DNA of 21,667 nt from JAYFNU01 sp964460755 (GCA_964460755.1 CAYWQL010000025.1:1-21667), one strand, 5' to 3'; counted from the first letter of the stretch, positions 1-7,721 are shown. Notes: generated by a model not told the origin, from the letters alone. Translations and numbers: made by a program.

Positions 1-79
1 GCTCTTGAAAAGGGTCCTTTCAAGTCTATATATTGTTTAATTTTCAAGGTCCTTGTTGTGCACCTCTCGTGAGCGGTGC
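1..79 (-). ncRNA. Probable rRNA operon leader (5' part; rRNA genes lie left of the window)
   Basis: Read on the minus strand, the segment begins with a GC-rich hairpin (60-79, arms GCACC/GGTGC). It continues with a stretch containing GGACCTTGAAAATTAAACA, which closely resembles the conserved sequence found just upstream of mature 16S or 23S rRNA in Bacillota precursors (type CTTTGAAAACTAAACA). A second inverted repeat, CTTGAAA/TTTCAAG, lies at 4-24. A strong promoter sits directly upstream at 87-115. No mature rRNA sequence is inside the window, so the assignment rests on leader resemblance and promoter strength. A tRNA operon leader is the main alternative. Confidence 0.6.
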
Positions 80-86
80 GAGATAT

Positions 87-115
87 ATTATATCTATTAG
101 CAAGACATAAGTCAA
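87..115 (-). promoter_or_regulatory. Strong sigma-A promoter for the putative rRNA operon
   Basis: On the minus strand the -35 box is TTGACT (110-115) and the -10 box is a perfect TATAAT (87-92), with a 17-base spacer. Transcription would start near position 80, exactly at the foot of the leader hairpin. The near-consensus boxes plus the A-tracts just upstream are typical of stable-RNA promoters. Confidence 0.8.
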
Positions 116-146
116 GCACTTTTTTAACGATTTTTTCAACATTTTT
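116..146 (-). promoter_or_regulatory. Phased A-tracts, UP-element-like region
   Basis: Three A-tracts (T-runs on the plus strand) begin at 120, 131 and 142, an exact 11-base period, immediately upstream of the -35 box at 110-115. This arrangement bends DNA and offers an AT-rich surface for the RNA polymerase alpha subunit, as in UP elements of rRNA promoters. The function is inferred from position and phasing. Confidence 0.55.
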
Positions 147-235
147 CGATAATGTTACAACTGCGCCGTGTGGTTCTTATCGGCAAAAAATACAGCGGCG
201 AACGCCCACAGGGTATCCGCCGCAGAAATAGCCTT

Positions 236-1414
236 TTATCTTATACGCCGCTTTTTCTTGTGCTTTCCGTTTCGGCTGAACATTGCCGCCGAGATAAACG
301 CTGTCATGGGTATCGTGAACAAAATCGTGAAGCAGCCGATAAAGGACTGAAGCAATTCAATAATGACAACCTCACGGTTAAGCATTTCGATAAGCGAGTT
401 CTGGTACGCAACAAGTAAAAGCACTACCGAAAGGGAGCTTCCGATATAAGCGAGAACAAGTGTGCTTATCTGGGTGCCCATAATGTCCCAGCCGATTTTG
501 ATGCCCGACGAAAAAAGCTCACCGAATCCGTCCTTCTGCGAAAGCTCCTTCATTTCGTATATCGACGCCGAAATCGACATTGACACATCGAGACAGGCGC
601 CAAGCGCTCCGATAAGCATCGCCGCGAAGACAATAGCCTGAAGGTCTATGGCAGGCTCTCGAATAAAAGCGACCGCCATGGTTTCATCGTCAACCGCGCC
701 GGTTATTCTCATAAAGCTATTAAGCGCGAAGGACAGCACCCCCGCGAGCGCGACGCCGCCTATGCTTCCGAGCGCCGAGGCTACGCTTTTTTTATTGAAG
801 CCTCCGATAAAAAACGGCGTTATTATTATTGTATATATACATATCACTATTGCGCTTACATAAATGTTGTCACCCGCCAAAATCGAGGGAATAAAAACAA
901 GGAAAATCGAAAGCACAGAAAAGCCGAGCGCAACAACCGTCGCAACCCCCTTCAGCTTTCCGAAAATCATAAGCAAAAGGAAGAAGACCGCCGCGACAAG
1001 TATGACCGTTCTTATCCTAACTATGTCGCCCGACACATATTCGTCGCCCATACCCTCCTGCTGATAGACGATAATCCAGTCGCCCTGACGCACGGGGGTC
1101 GGCAGTCTCGATGTCAGATTATCATAGCTTTGGTAAGCGATAAAGCTTTCGCCCTTGTTTTCGCCGAAAAGCACGGTACAGGAATATTTGATTTTCGTTT
1201 CGACCATTTCGAGCTCGCCGCCGAAGGTTGTTTTATCCTCCGTCTTGTCGAGAATTAGGTCGACCCTCACGATATGGGTGTTAAGCCTTGCGCCCGTCTG
1301 ACCTGTGAACATTATAGAATCTGTCGAGGCAATTTTATATCCGACAACTATGAAAAGCGCCGCGAAAACGAAAAGCAATACATACCAAAGAGCTTTGACC
1401 TGTTTCTTTTTCAT
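236..1414 (-). CDS. YibE/F family multi-pass membrane protein
   Basis: A 392-residue integral membrane protein of the YibE/F family, whose function is not established (transport has been suggested). The chain has an N-terminal membrane anchor (about 9-26), an extracytoplasmic domain of about 100 residues, then about seven further hydrophobic helices (about 133-151, 156-176, 184-205, 211-231, 258-278, 314-336, 352-378). Family hallmarks are visible: GALGACLDVSMSIS at 269-282 and GWDIMGT at 308-314 followed by LAYIG. The tail is strongly basic, as expected for a cytoplasmic end. The ATG is preceded by AAGGA at a spacing of 7 and by its own promoter at 1454-1482. The gene ends about 120 bases before the putative rRNA promoter, which reads in the same direction, and no clear terminator separates them. 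Length is within the family's usual range. Confidence 0.85.
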   Translation of the reverse strand: MKKKQVKALWYVLLFVFAALFIVVGYKIASTDSIMFTGQTGARLNTHIVRVDLILDKTEDKTTFGGELEMVETKIKYSCTVLFGENKGESFIAYQSYDNLTSRLPTPVRQGDWIIVYQQEGMGDEYVSGDIVRIRTVILVAAVFFLLLMIFGKLKGVATVVALGFSVLSIFLVFIPSILAGDNIYVSAIVICIYTIIITPFFIGGFNKKSVASALGSIGGVALAGVLSFALNSFMRITGAVDDETMAVAFIREPAIDLQAIVFAAMLIGALGACLDVSMSISASIYEMKELSQKDGFGELFSSGIKIGWDIMGTQISTLVLAYIGSSLSVVLLLVAYQNSLIEMLNREVVIIELLQSFIGCFTILFTIPMTAFISAAMFSRNGKHKKKRRIR

Positions 1415-1453
1415 TCGTTAATCCTTCTTTATAGTTTGACCGCCGTAATGCTT

Positions 1454-1482
1454 ATTATAACATTTTTTCGTCCTGTGTTCAA
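1454..1482 (-). promoter_or_regulatory. Promoter of the YibE/F gene
   Basis: Minus strand: -35 TTGAAC (1477-1482), 17-base spacer, -10 TATAAT (1454-1459). The predicted start is about 35 bases before the ATG at 1414. The -35 box lies in the T-rich tail of the terminator hairpin of the gene upstream. Confidence 0.7.
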
Positions 1483-1489
1483 AAAGCAA

Positions 1490-1518
1490 AAGAGCGGTCG
1501 CCCAAAGCAACCGCTCTT
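1490..1518 (-). terminator. Terminator of the zinc-ribbon gene
   Basis: Inverted repeat AAGAGCGGT (1490-1498) / ACCGCTCTT (1510-1518) with an 11-base loop, about 28 bases after the zinc-ribbon stop codon. On the minus strand it is followed by TTTGCTTTTTG, a broken T-run, so termination may be partial. Confidence 0.65.
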
Positions 1519-1545
1519 AAATTTACTATCAATAATATGTACTGT

Positions 1546-2160
1546 TTATTTGCCCCAAAGATTAACTATACTTTCGAGCCCTATGCCCTCAAGGAAGCCC
1601 GCATACTTAGTAACAAGTCCGCCGTACATAACGTCGCCGAAGAAATAGGACGCCGCCGCCCAAAGAATTAGAAGCAAAAGCACGATAAGAGCGGCGCGGG
1701 CGAAGTTTCGACGATTGATTTTTCTTGAGTTTGCGCGCGCCCACACAAAGAGCAAAATTATATTTACAACTGGTATAAGAAGAAGGATATCCATCAAGAT
1801 GAAGCTGAAGGTCGAAACGGGGGCGTATCTGCTCCGCCTTGCTGGGGCGGGGTCGCTCACGACGGGCTTTGCTTCCTCTGCGCGCCGGCGAGGGCGTTTT
1901 TCCTCCTCCTCGAGGAGTCCGTCTTCCCTTGTTTGCGGGACGGGTTTGTCCTCCTCAACGCAGGGCTCTTCTATTGCAGGGATTTCAGCCTTCACGGTTT
2001 CCTCTTTTATTTCTTCTGATACGACCGCCTCAACCGCTTGTGCGGTTTCGTCCTTTATCGTCGCTTCAAGGTCGACGGGAGCGCCGCATTTCTTGCAGGT
2101 TTTCGCCTTTGCCGTCAATGCCTCTCCGCATTCTGTACAAAATTTTTTTGCAGCTGCCAT
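1546..2160 (-). CDS. Zinc-ribbon membrane protein, function unknown
   Basis: A 204-residue protein with an N-terminal zinc ribbon: C8, C11, C22 and C25 form two CxxC knuckles (FCTECGE and TCKKCGA). A charged, low-complexity linker rich in Glu, Pro, Ala and Arg follows (about 30-115). Two hydrophobic helices come next (about 119-142 and 153-175), and then a short tail with a Gly- and Tyr-rich stretch. The layout matches the many clostridial zinc-ribbon membrane proteins without a known job. The cytosolic ribbon would be tethered to the membrane by the C-terminal helices. The ATG has a strong Shine-Dalgarno site (AGGAGGG, 2167-2173 read on the minus strand) and a promoter at 2189-2217. It is divergent from tex and probably monocistronic. 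Confidence 0.75.
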   Translation of the reverse strand: MAAAKKFCTECGEALTAKAKTCKKCGAPVDLEATIKDETAQAVEAVVSEEIKEETVKAEIPAIEEPCVEEDKPVPQTREDGLLEEEEKRPRRRAEEAKPVVSDPAPARRSRYAPVSTFSFILMDILLLIPVVNIILLFVWARANSRKINRRNFARAALIVLLLLILWAAASYFFGDVMYGGLVTKYAGFLEGIGLESIVNLWGK

Positions 2161-2188
2161 ATTTAACCCTCCTCTTGTTCGTATCTAC

Positions 2189-2217
2189 ATTTTAGCCTAC
2201 AATTCCCTCTTCGTCAA
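2189..2217 (-). promoter_or_regulatory. Promoter of the zinc-ribbon gene
   Basis: Minus strand: -35 TTGACG (2212-2217), 17-base spacer, -10 TAAAAT (2189-2194), giving a leader of roughly 20 bases before the Shine-Dalgarno site and ATG at 2160. Confidence 0.7.
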
Positions 2218-2289
2218 ATTATAGTTTGATTAAAAACTCATTAAACCGATTATTCAAAAAATCACTGTTATCCTTAAGAAAAAATATGA

Positions 2290-2295
2290 TATACT
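2290..2295 (+). promoter_or_regulatory. Possible -10 box for tex
   Basis: TATACT lies 40 bases upstream of the tex ATG in an AT-rich stretch. No convincing -35 box is present at 16-18 bases (TTATCC at 2268-2273 is the best), so this is a weak call. Confidence 0.35.
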
Positions 2296-2335
2296 ATTAT
2301 TTAAATTATTCTTTTCGGGAAGGACATACTTTTTT

Positions 2336-4495
2336 ATGTCAAATATATTAGAAACCCTTACCCTTGAGTTTAAGCAGACCAAGGCTCACGTTGAAAACGT
2401 CGTTAAGCTTATCGACGAGGGAAACACCATTCCGTTTATTGCTCGATACAGAAAAGAGCTTACCGGCTCGATGGACGACCAGGTTCTTCGCGAGCTTCAC
2501 GAGCGACTTTTGTATCTTCGTTCTCTCGACGCGCGCCGCGAGGAAATAAAAGCCTCTATCGCCGCGCAGGAAAAGCTGACCGACGAGCTCGCCGCCGCTA
2601 TCGACGCCGCGACAACCCTTGCCGAGGTTGAGGACCTTTACCGTCCCTATCGCCCAAAGCGCCGCACAAGGGCCTCTATCGCCCGCGAAAGGGGCTTGGA
2701 GCCGCTTGCGGAATTTCTGCTCGCGCAGGACAAAAAATGTGACGCGCCGCTCGTGGAAGCAGAAAAATATATTAACTCGGAAAACGGCGTTGATACCGCT
2801 GAGGACGCCCTTGCGGGAGCGCGGGATATCCTTGCCGAGAATATTTCGGACGACGCGGAAATACGAAAGGAGCTTCGTCGGCTTATCTTCACCCGCGGGC
2901 TTGTTGTTTCAAAGGCAACGAATGACCAAGATAGCGTCTATCGCAACTATTATGACTATTCCGAGCCTGTCAACAAAATCCAAAGTCATCGCATACTTGC
3001 CATAAACCGCGGCGAGCGTGAGGGCTTTTTAAAGGTTTCGGTCGACATTCCCAAGGCGGAGGCTCTCGCGATAATCGAGAAGAAAACCGTTAAGGGCGAT
3101 TCCCCGACGAAATCGGAGCTCAACCTTCTTATTGAAGACAGCTTTGACCGCCTTATTTCTCCGTCAATTGAACGTGAAATGCGCGCGTCGCTTACCGACA
3201 TCGCCAACGAGCAGGCAATAAAGACCTTTGCGGTTAACCTGAAACCGCTTCTTATGCAGCCGCCTATAAAGGATATGGTCACTCTCGGCTTCGACCCCGC
3301 GTTCAGAACCGGCTGTAAGCTTGCCGTCGTCGACGGAACGGGAAAGGTGCTTGACACGTCGGTCATTTATCCGACCGCGCCGCACAACAAAACGGAAGAA
3401 TCCCGCGCAAAACTAAACGCCCTTATAAAGAAATATAACATTGAGCTTATCTCCATCGGCAACGGAACCGCCTCGCGCGAATCGGAGCAGTTCGTAGCCG
3501 AAACGATAAAAGGCACGCCAGTTCAGTATATGATAGTCAACGAAGCGGGCGCGTCGGTCTATTCGGCGAGCAAGCTTGCCGCGAACGAGTTCCCTCAGTT
3601 TGACGTTTCGCTCAGAAGCGCCGTTTCAATCGCCCGCCGCCTTCAAGACCCCCTCGCCGAGCTTGTAAAAATCGACCCGAAAAGCATCGGTGTCGGACAG
3701 TATCAGCACGATATGCCCCCCGCTCAGCTTGACGAAACCCTTTCGGGCGTTGTTGAGGATTGCGTCAACACCGTCGGGGTCGACCTCAATACCGCGTCGC
3801 CCTCTTTGCTTTCCTACGTTTCTGGCGTAAACTCGGGCATTTCGAAAAGCATCGTCGCCTACCGCGAGGAGGAGGGCATTTTCAAGGACAGAAAAGAGCT
3901 TCTTAAGGTGCCGAAGCTTGGGAAAAGCGCCTTTGTCCAGTGCGCGGGATTCCTTCGAATAGCCGAAAGCAAAAATCCGCTCGACAACACGGGGGTTCAC
4001 CCCGAAAGCTACGACGCGGCAAAAAAGCTTCTTTCCCTTTGCTCATATACCCTCGACGACGTGAAAAGCGGAAGTCTTTCCGAGCTTTCCGACCGCGTGA
4101 CCAAGCTCGGCGAAGCCAACGCCGCCGAAAGCTGCGGTATCGGCGTTCCGACCCTTCGCGATATAATAAAGGAGCTTATGAAGCCCGGACGCGACCCGCG
4201 CGACGAGCTGCCGCCCGTTCTTCTTCGCAGCGACGTGCTTTCTATGGAGGACCTTATTCCCGGAATGGAGCTTACGGGAACGGTGCGCAACGTCGTCGAT
4301 TTCGGCGTTTTTGTCGACATCGGCGTTCACCAAGACGGCTTGGTCCACATTTCTCGTATAGTCGACCGCTATATAAAGCATCCGAGCGAGGTCGTAAAAA
4401 CCGGCGATATAGTGAAGGTATGGGTGCTTGAGGTAATTCCCCAAAAGAACCGCATTTCGCTTACAATGTTAAAGCCCAAAGAGGAACAAAAATAG
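2336..4495 (+). CDS. tex: Tex family RNA-binding protein (S1 domain)
   Basis: A 719-residue cytoplasmic nucleic-acid-binding protein of the Tex family, a conserved accessory factor linked to transcription in several bacteria. Domains in order: the Tex N-terminal helical region (about 1-300, opening with FIARYRKELTGSMDD), a YqgF/RNase H-like core (about 316-435, starting TLGFDPAFRTGCKLAVVDG), helix-hairpin-helix repeats (about 450-550, with GVGQYQHDM and NTASPSLLSYVSG), and a C-terminal S1 RNA-binding domain (about 644-712, GTVRNVVDFGVFVDIG and DGLVHIS). The length matches the Gram-positive homologues and the chain is intact. The ATG has AAGGA 11-12 bases upstream, a rather long spacing. It stands alone, convergent with the next gene, and ends in a hairpin at 4505-4536. 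Confidence 0.95.
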   Translation: MSNILETLTLEFKQTKAHVENVVKLIDEGNTIPFIARYRKELTGSMDDQVLRELHERLLYLRSLDARREEIKASIAAQEKLTDELAAAIDAATTLAEVEDLYRPYRPKRRTRASIARERGLEPLAEFLLAQDKKCDAPLVEAEKYINSENGVDTAEDALAGARDILAENISDDAEIRKELRRLIFTRGLVVSKATNDQDSVYRNYYDYSEPVNKIQSHRILAINRGEREGFLKVSVDIPKAEALAIIEKKTVKGDSPTKSELNLLIEDSFDRLISPSIEREMRASLTDIANEQAIKTFAVNLKPLLMQPPIKDMVTLGFDPAFRTGCKLAVVDGTGKVLDTSVIYPTAPHNKTEESRAKLNALIKKYNIELISIGNGTASRESEQFVAETIKGTPVQYMIVNEAGASVYSASKLAANEFPQFDVSLRSAVSIARRLQDPLAELVKIDPKSIGVGQYQHDMPPAQLDETLSGVVEDCVNTVGVDLNTASPSLLSYVSGVNSGISKSIVAYREEEGIFKDRKELLKVPKLGKSAFVQCAGFLRIAESKNPLDNTGVHPESYDAAKKLLSLCSYTLDDVKSGSLSELSDRVTKLGEANAAESCGIGVPTLRDIIKELMKPGRDPRDELPPVLLRSDVLSMEDLIPGMELTGTVRNVVDFGVFVDIGVHQDGLVHISRIVDRYIKHPSEVVKTGDIVKVWVLEVIPQKNRISLTMLKPKEEQK

Positions 4496-4504
4496 TCCAA
4501 CACA

Positions 4505-4536
4505 AAAGCCCTCGTCGAATGCTCGGCGGGGGCTTT
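4505..4536. terminator. Bidirectional terminator between tex and the convergent gene
   Basis: Outer stem AAAGCCC (4505-4511) / GGGCTTT (4530-4536), extended inward by CG and CGA/TCG pairs with single mismatches. It sits 10 bases after the tex stop and about 20 bases beyond the end of the minus-strand gene at 4555. The T-runs on both sides are short (3-4), so efficiency may be moderate. Confidence 0.65.
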
Positions 4537-4554
4537 AAAAATATTAATGAATCC

Positions 4555-5247
4555 TTATTTCATATTAAAAACATATCTAACAAAATCCGCCGCTTTTTCG
4601 GGGCTTTCGGTAACGGAGCTAACGCATATTACCCCGTCGGTGTAGCTGTATGCGCAGTCTTTAAAAAAGGCGGTGTCGCTTATGTCGAGCGCATAAACCT
4701 TGCCGTCGCCCTTGCCGCCGCGCTCGTTATAGTCGGCATAAACATAATAGGGCGAAAGCTTTTCAAAAAGCTCTTTAGGAAGGGCTTCGTCAAGCGGCGC
4801 GATAAGCTTTTGGTCCTTGGCGAAAAGCATAGAGCCGTAGTCGGAGATAACGACGTCGACGTCGCCCGCGGAAAAGAGGGTCATTATCTTAACGACCGAC
4901 GAATCTTCGGGTGTTGTCATTAACGAGCCCTCGGTCGGCTCGGCAAAGGGATAGCCTCCGTCTACGCTGATGTATGCGTCCTCCTTGCCGATAAAAGAAG
5001 GATATTCCTTTTGTATCTTGTCGATAATTTCTCCGTTGCCGTAGTCGTTAAAAACGGCGCAGTACATCTCAACCTCACGATTTCCCTCAATAAAGGTTCC
5101 GATAAGCGAAATGATGATGACTATGGCTACAACCGCTCCGATTATGTAGAATTTGTAGTAGTCCCAAATATATTCAAGCTTCTGCTCGCGATTCATTTCT
5201 TTAAAGCTTACGTCTTTTATTTTTTCGTGTTTTTTTTCTTCCTTCAA
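4555..5247 (-). CDS. Membrane-anchored extracytoplasmic protein, function unknown
   Basis: A 230-residue protein not assigned to a named family. A charged cytoplasmic head (about 1-34) carries a YIWDYYKF motif common in small clostridial membrane proteins. One membrane helix follows (about 35-52), and then an extracytoplasmic domain of about 175 residues. The domain has features reminiscent of solute-binding proteins: DVDVVISDYGSM, then IAPLDEALPKEL, and near the C-terminus SPEKAADFVRYVF. A degenerate, tethered binding-protein fold is possible but not shown. The start is TTG with only a modest Shine-Dalgarno (TAGGG); the next candidate, the ATG at residue 18, would still keep the helix. A good promoter lies at 5283-5311. 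It is convergent with tex. Confidence 0.65.
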   Translation of the reverse strand: MKEEKKHEKIKDVSFKEMNREQKLEYIWDYYKFYIIGAVVAIVIIISLIGTFIEGNREVEMYCAVFNDYGNGEIIDKIQKEYPSFIGKEDAYISVDGGYPFAEPTEGSLMTTPEDSSVVKIMTLFSAGDVDVVISDYGSMLFAKDQKLIAPLDEALPKELFEKLSPYYVYADYNERGGKGDGKVYALDISDTAFFKDCAYSYTDGVICVSSVTESPEKAADFVRYVFNMK

Positions 5248-5282
5248 CCGTTTACCCTACTCTTTGTTTAATGATACTTAAA

Positions 5283-5311
5283 ATAGTATTACGGATTGCC
5301 TTTTAAGTCAA
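5283..5311 (-). promoter_or_regulatory. Promoter of the membrane-anchored protein gene
   Basis: Minus strand: -35 TTGACT (5306-5311), 17-base spacer, -10 TACTAT (5283-5288). The expected transcript start near 5276 leaves a leader of about 29 bases and supports translation from the TTG at 5247. Confidence 0.7.
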
Positions 5312-5322
5312 TCGAAAAAATA

Positions 5323-5351
5323 TTAACGGTCGGTTAATTTTTTGATATAAT
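5323..5351 (+). promoter_or_regulatory. Promoter of the GNAT gene
   Basis: Plus strand: -35 TTAACG (5323-5328), 17-base spacer, perfect -10 TATAAT (5346-5351), 27 bases before the ATG at 5378. It is back to back with the minus-strand promoter at 5283-5311. Confidence 0.65.
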
Positions 5352-5377
5352 ATATAAAAACGAATAAGAGACAAAAG

Positions 5378-6226
5378 ATGAAAACAGAAAAATACACCGA
5401 GCTTTCGGAAAAGCAAAAGAGCGAAATAAAGGCGCTTCAAGCGGAGTGCTATGCCCCCGAAGCACTCGAAAATGTAGCGTTTTTATCAAACGCGATTAAT
5501 TATGACCGAACGATACCCTGCTTCTATTTAGGATATGAGCGCGACGCGCTTGTTGCGTTTCTTACAACCTTTTTGCCCGAAAGGGGCGAGGCGGAAATCG
5601 TTGCCTTCACCCGTCCCGACAAGCGGCAAGACGGGCGCTTTGCCGAGCTTTTGAATGAAGCGAAGCGCGAGCTTTTGGGGCATAATATCACGCGAATAGT
5701 TTTCGCCGTTGAGCCGAAAAGCGAAAGCGGAAGGGCAACCCTTTCGACGCTCGGCGCGACCGAGTGGGTTAGAAGTGAATACCGAATGGAGCTTAAGGGC
5801 GCGAAAAGGACCGACGACTCCCTTCGTATAGTCGACCTGGATAAGCAAAACAGCGACGTGTTTATGAAGATAACCTGCCAAAGCTTCGGGGACGAGAAGG
5901 ACGGCGACAGCTATCTTAGCGCCCTGCTTTCCGAAGGCGGACGTCAGGGATATATTGCCTATGACGGCGACCGCCCCGTCGGTACATTTTGCTTCGAGCA
6001 GAAGGAGGGCGGTGACGGCTTTATATACGGCGTCGTTATAACCGAGCCGCTTCGCGGGCAGGGCTACGGACGAAAAATGATGAACGCCGCCGTCGCGATA
6101 GGCTGTGAAAAAACGAGTACGGTTCGTCTTGACGTTGACAGCTCCAACCCTCCCGCGTTCGAGCTTTATAAAAAGATAGGCTTTAAAATTGTTTTTCAGG
6201 TTGACTACTATCTTTTAAAAATTTAA
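5378..6226 (+). CDS. GNAT family N-acetyltransferase
   Basis: A 282-residue cytoplasmic acetyltransferase that would transfer acetyl from acetyl-CoA to an unknown amine. The C-terminal half is a typical GNAT fold: VVITEPLRGQGYG carries the acetyl-CoA pyrophosphate-binding loop R226-G-Q-G-Y-G231, and DSSNPPAFELYKKIGF is the usual beta5/alpha4 segment near the end. The N-terminal half (about 1-145) looks like a second, degenerate GNAT domain: it has the strand-helix pattern, but I see no Q/RxxGxG/A loop. Tandem GNAT proteins of this size are common in clostridia. The Shine-Dalgarno site is weak (AAGAGA). The gene is monocistronic, bounded by its own promoter and the terminator at 6241-6269. Confidence 0.85.
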   Translation: MKTEKYTELSEKQKSEIKALQAECYAPEALENVAFLSNAINYDRTIPCFYLGYERDALVAFLTTFLPERGEAEIVAFTRPDKRQDGRFAELLNEAKRELLGHNITRIVFAVEPKSESGRATLSTLGATEWVRSEYRMELKGAKRTDDSLRIVDLDKQNSDVFMKITCQSFGDEKDGDSYLSALLSEGGRQGYIAYDGDRPVGTFCFEQKEGGDGFIYGVVITEPLRGQGYGRKMMNAAVAIGCEKTSTVRLDVDSSNPPAFELYKKIGFKIVFQVDYYLLKI

Positions 6227-6240
6227 AACAAACCATACAA

Positions 6241-6269
6241 AAATCCCCCGACAGATTGTCGGGGGATTT
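6241..6269. terminator. Bidirectional terminator of the GNAT gene and the rnf operon
   Basis: Perfect 13-base-pair stem AAATCCCCCGACA / TGTCGGGGGATTT with the 3-base loop GAT. On the minus strand it is followed by TTTTTG, giving a good terminator 16 bases after the rnfB stop. On the plus strand it lies 15 bases after the GNAT stop. Confidence 0.92.
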
Positions 6270-6284
6270 GCTTATAACGTTGAG

Positions 6285-7070
6285 TTAAATCTTCGGCGCG
6301 TGGACGGGGCAGGCGCGCATACATTCGCCGCAGCCCTTGCATTTTGAAAGGTCGATGGTCGCGCAGTTGTTGTCGACCTTTATTGCGCCGTTCGGGCAGA
6401 CCTTTTCGCATTTCATACAGCCCAGACATCCGCTTACGCAGGTCTTTCTCGTCTGGGCGCCCTTGTCGTGATTGGAGCAAAGCACCAGATAGCGGGTGTC
6501 GCGCGGAACAAGCTTTATTATACCCTTCGGGCATTTTGCCGCGCAGGCGCCACAGCCCTTGCAGATGGAATAATCAATTATCGCAACACCGTTTTCTACC
6601 GAAATGGCGTTAAATTTACATACCGAAACGCAGTCGCCAAAGCCGATACAGCCATATGAGCATTCGCTTCGTCCCGCATGAAGCATATTCGACGCCGCGC
6701 AGCTTTGTATTCCCGCGTAGTTGTATTTGTCACGGGTGTTGTCATAGTTTCCGTGACAGGCGACGACGGCGACCATCGGCGTAACGTCGCCCGCGTCCTC
6801 ACCGATTATTGCAGCGACCTTTTTTGCCGCGTCAGCACCGCCCGGAACACAGAGGTTGGGCGCGGCTTTCTTGCTTGCCACGGCGGCGGCATAGTCCGAA
6901 CAGCCCGCATAGCCGCAAGCGCCGCAATTAGCGCCCGGAAGCGCCGACGCGATTTCGTCAGCCGTTTCGTCCGACGGAACATACATAATTTTTGAAGCAA
7001 TCACGAGTATAACCGAGGCGAGAAGCCCCGTTCCCGTAAGCACCAAAACACAAATTAAAATCGGATTCAT
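6285..7070 (-). CDS. rnfB: Rnf complex subunit RnfB (iron-sulfur protein)
   Basis: A 261-residue ferredoxin-like subunit of the Rnf ferredoxin:NAD+ oxidoreductase, which passes electrons from reduced ferredoxin into the complex on the cytoplasmic side. It has an N-terminal membrane helix (about 4-25), then the RnfB-specific cluster motif C49-x2-C52-x4-C57-x16-C74. Four further four-cysteine groups follow: CSYGCIGFGDCVSVC, CKGCGACAAKC, CLGCMKCEKVC and CKGCGECMRAC. This suggests five [4Fe-4S] clusters in all. It is the last gene of rnfCDGEAB, 12 bases after rnfA. The ATG is preceded by a purine-rich AGGGGGTAGAGGA. The operon terminator follows at once. Confidence 0.95.
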   Translation of the reverse strand: MNPILICVLVLTGTGLLASVILVIASKIMYVPSDETADEIASALPGANCGACGYAGCSDYAAAVASKKAAPNLCVPGGADAAKKVAAIIGEDAGDVTPMVAVVACHGNYDNTRDKYNYAGIQSCAASNMLHAGRSECSYGCIGFGDCVSVCKFNAISVENGVAIIDYSICKGCGACAAKCPKGIIKLVPRDTRYLVLCSNHDKGAQTRKTCVSGCLGCMKCEKVCPNGAIKVDNNCATIDLSKCKGCGECMRACPVHAPKI

Positions 7071-7082
7071 TCCTCTACCCCC

Positions 7083-7721
7083 TTAACCGATGCCGAACAT
7101 ATTGTTGACCACTCCCGCAAAGCCCATAAAGGTCAGCGAGGTGAGCGACGCGGCGACGAGGGTTATCGGAAGTCCCTCAAAGCATTTGGGGGGCTTTGCG
7201 CGTTCAAGCGTTCTTCTTACCCCCGCAAAAAGCACCATAGCGAGCATAAAGCCAAGACCCGAGCCAAGACCGCTCGTTATAGCCTCAAGAAAGGTATAGC
7301 TTTGGTTGGTCATGGGCGAGGTGTTCGATATGTTAAGAAGGGTTACGCCGAGAACAGCGCAGTTTGTCGTGATAAGCGGAAGATAAATGCCGAGCGTTTT
7401 GTGAAGCGCGGGCACAAATTTTTTGAGCGCAAATTCCACAAGCTGAACAAGGGCGGCGATAACGAGAATAAATACTATCGTCTGCATATATTCAAGCTTC
7501 AGCGGAATTAAAAGCGCGGCGTTTATGCCGTAGGTCGCCGCCGAAGCGAGCACCATAACAAAGATGACCGCAAGGCTCATACCGACCGCGGAATTTAACT
7601 TTTTCGAAACGCCGAGAAAGGGACATATTCCGAGAAATTTTACGAGAACGTAGTTTTCGGTGAGTATCATCGTGAACATTATCGCGAGAAGCCCTTTTAG
7701 CATCAAAGCTGTTTCACTCAT
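7083..7721 (-). CDS. rnfA: Rnf complex subunit RnfA (membrane)
   Basis: A 212-residue integral membrane subunit (RnfA/RsxA) with about six hydrophobic helices. Conserved cysteines C33 (LGICPFLG) and C121 (TTNCAVLG) are present; in structures of the family the equivalent residues of RnfA and RnfE hold an intramembrane iron-sulfur centre between the two subunits. The signature YLPLITTNCA precedes C121. Its ATG overlaps the TGA of rnfE by four bases (ATGA, 7718-7721), showing translational coupling. Length and sequence are regular. Confidence 0.96.
   Translation of the reverse strand: MSETALMLKGLLAIMFTMILTENYVLVKFLGICPFLGVSKKLNSAVGMSLAVIFVMVLASAATYGINAALLIPLKLEYMQTIVFILVIAALVQLVEFALKKFVPALHKTLGIYLPLITTNCAVLGVTLLNISNTSPMTNQSYTFLEAITSGLGSGLGFMLAMVLFAGVRRTLERAKPPKCFEGLPITLVAASLTSLTFMGFAGVVNNMFGIG

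Noticed and set aside
1715..2224. A 169-codon plus-strand frame across the zinc-ribbon gene
   Set aside because: It is antisense to the zinc-ribbon frame, which has clear CxxC knuckles, a promoter and a strong Shine-Dalgarno site. The plus product is low-complexity Ser/Ala/Thr.
4519..4923. A 134-codon plus-strand frame opposite the membrane-anchored protein
   Set aside because: It mirrors the codon pattern of the real minus-strand gene, begins inside the terminator hairpin and has no recognisable domain.
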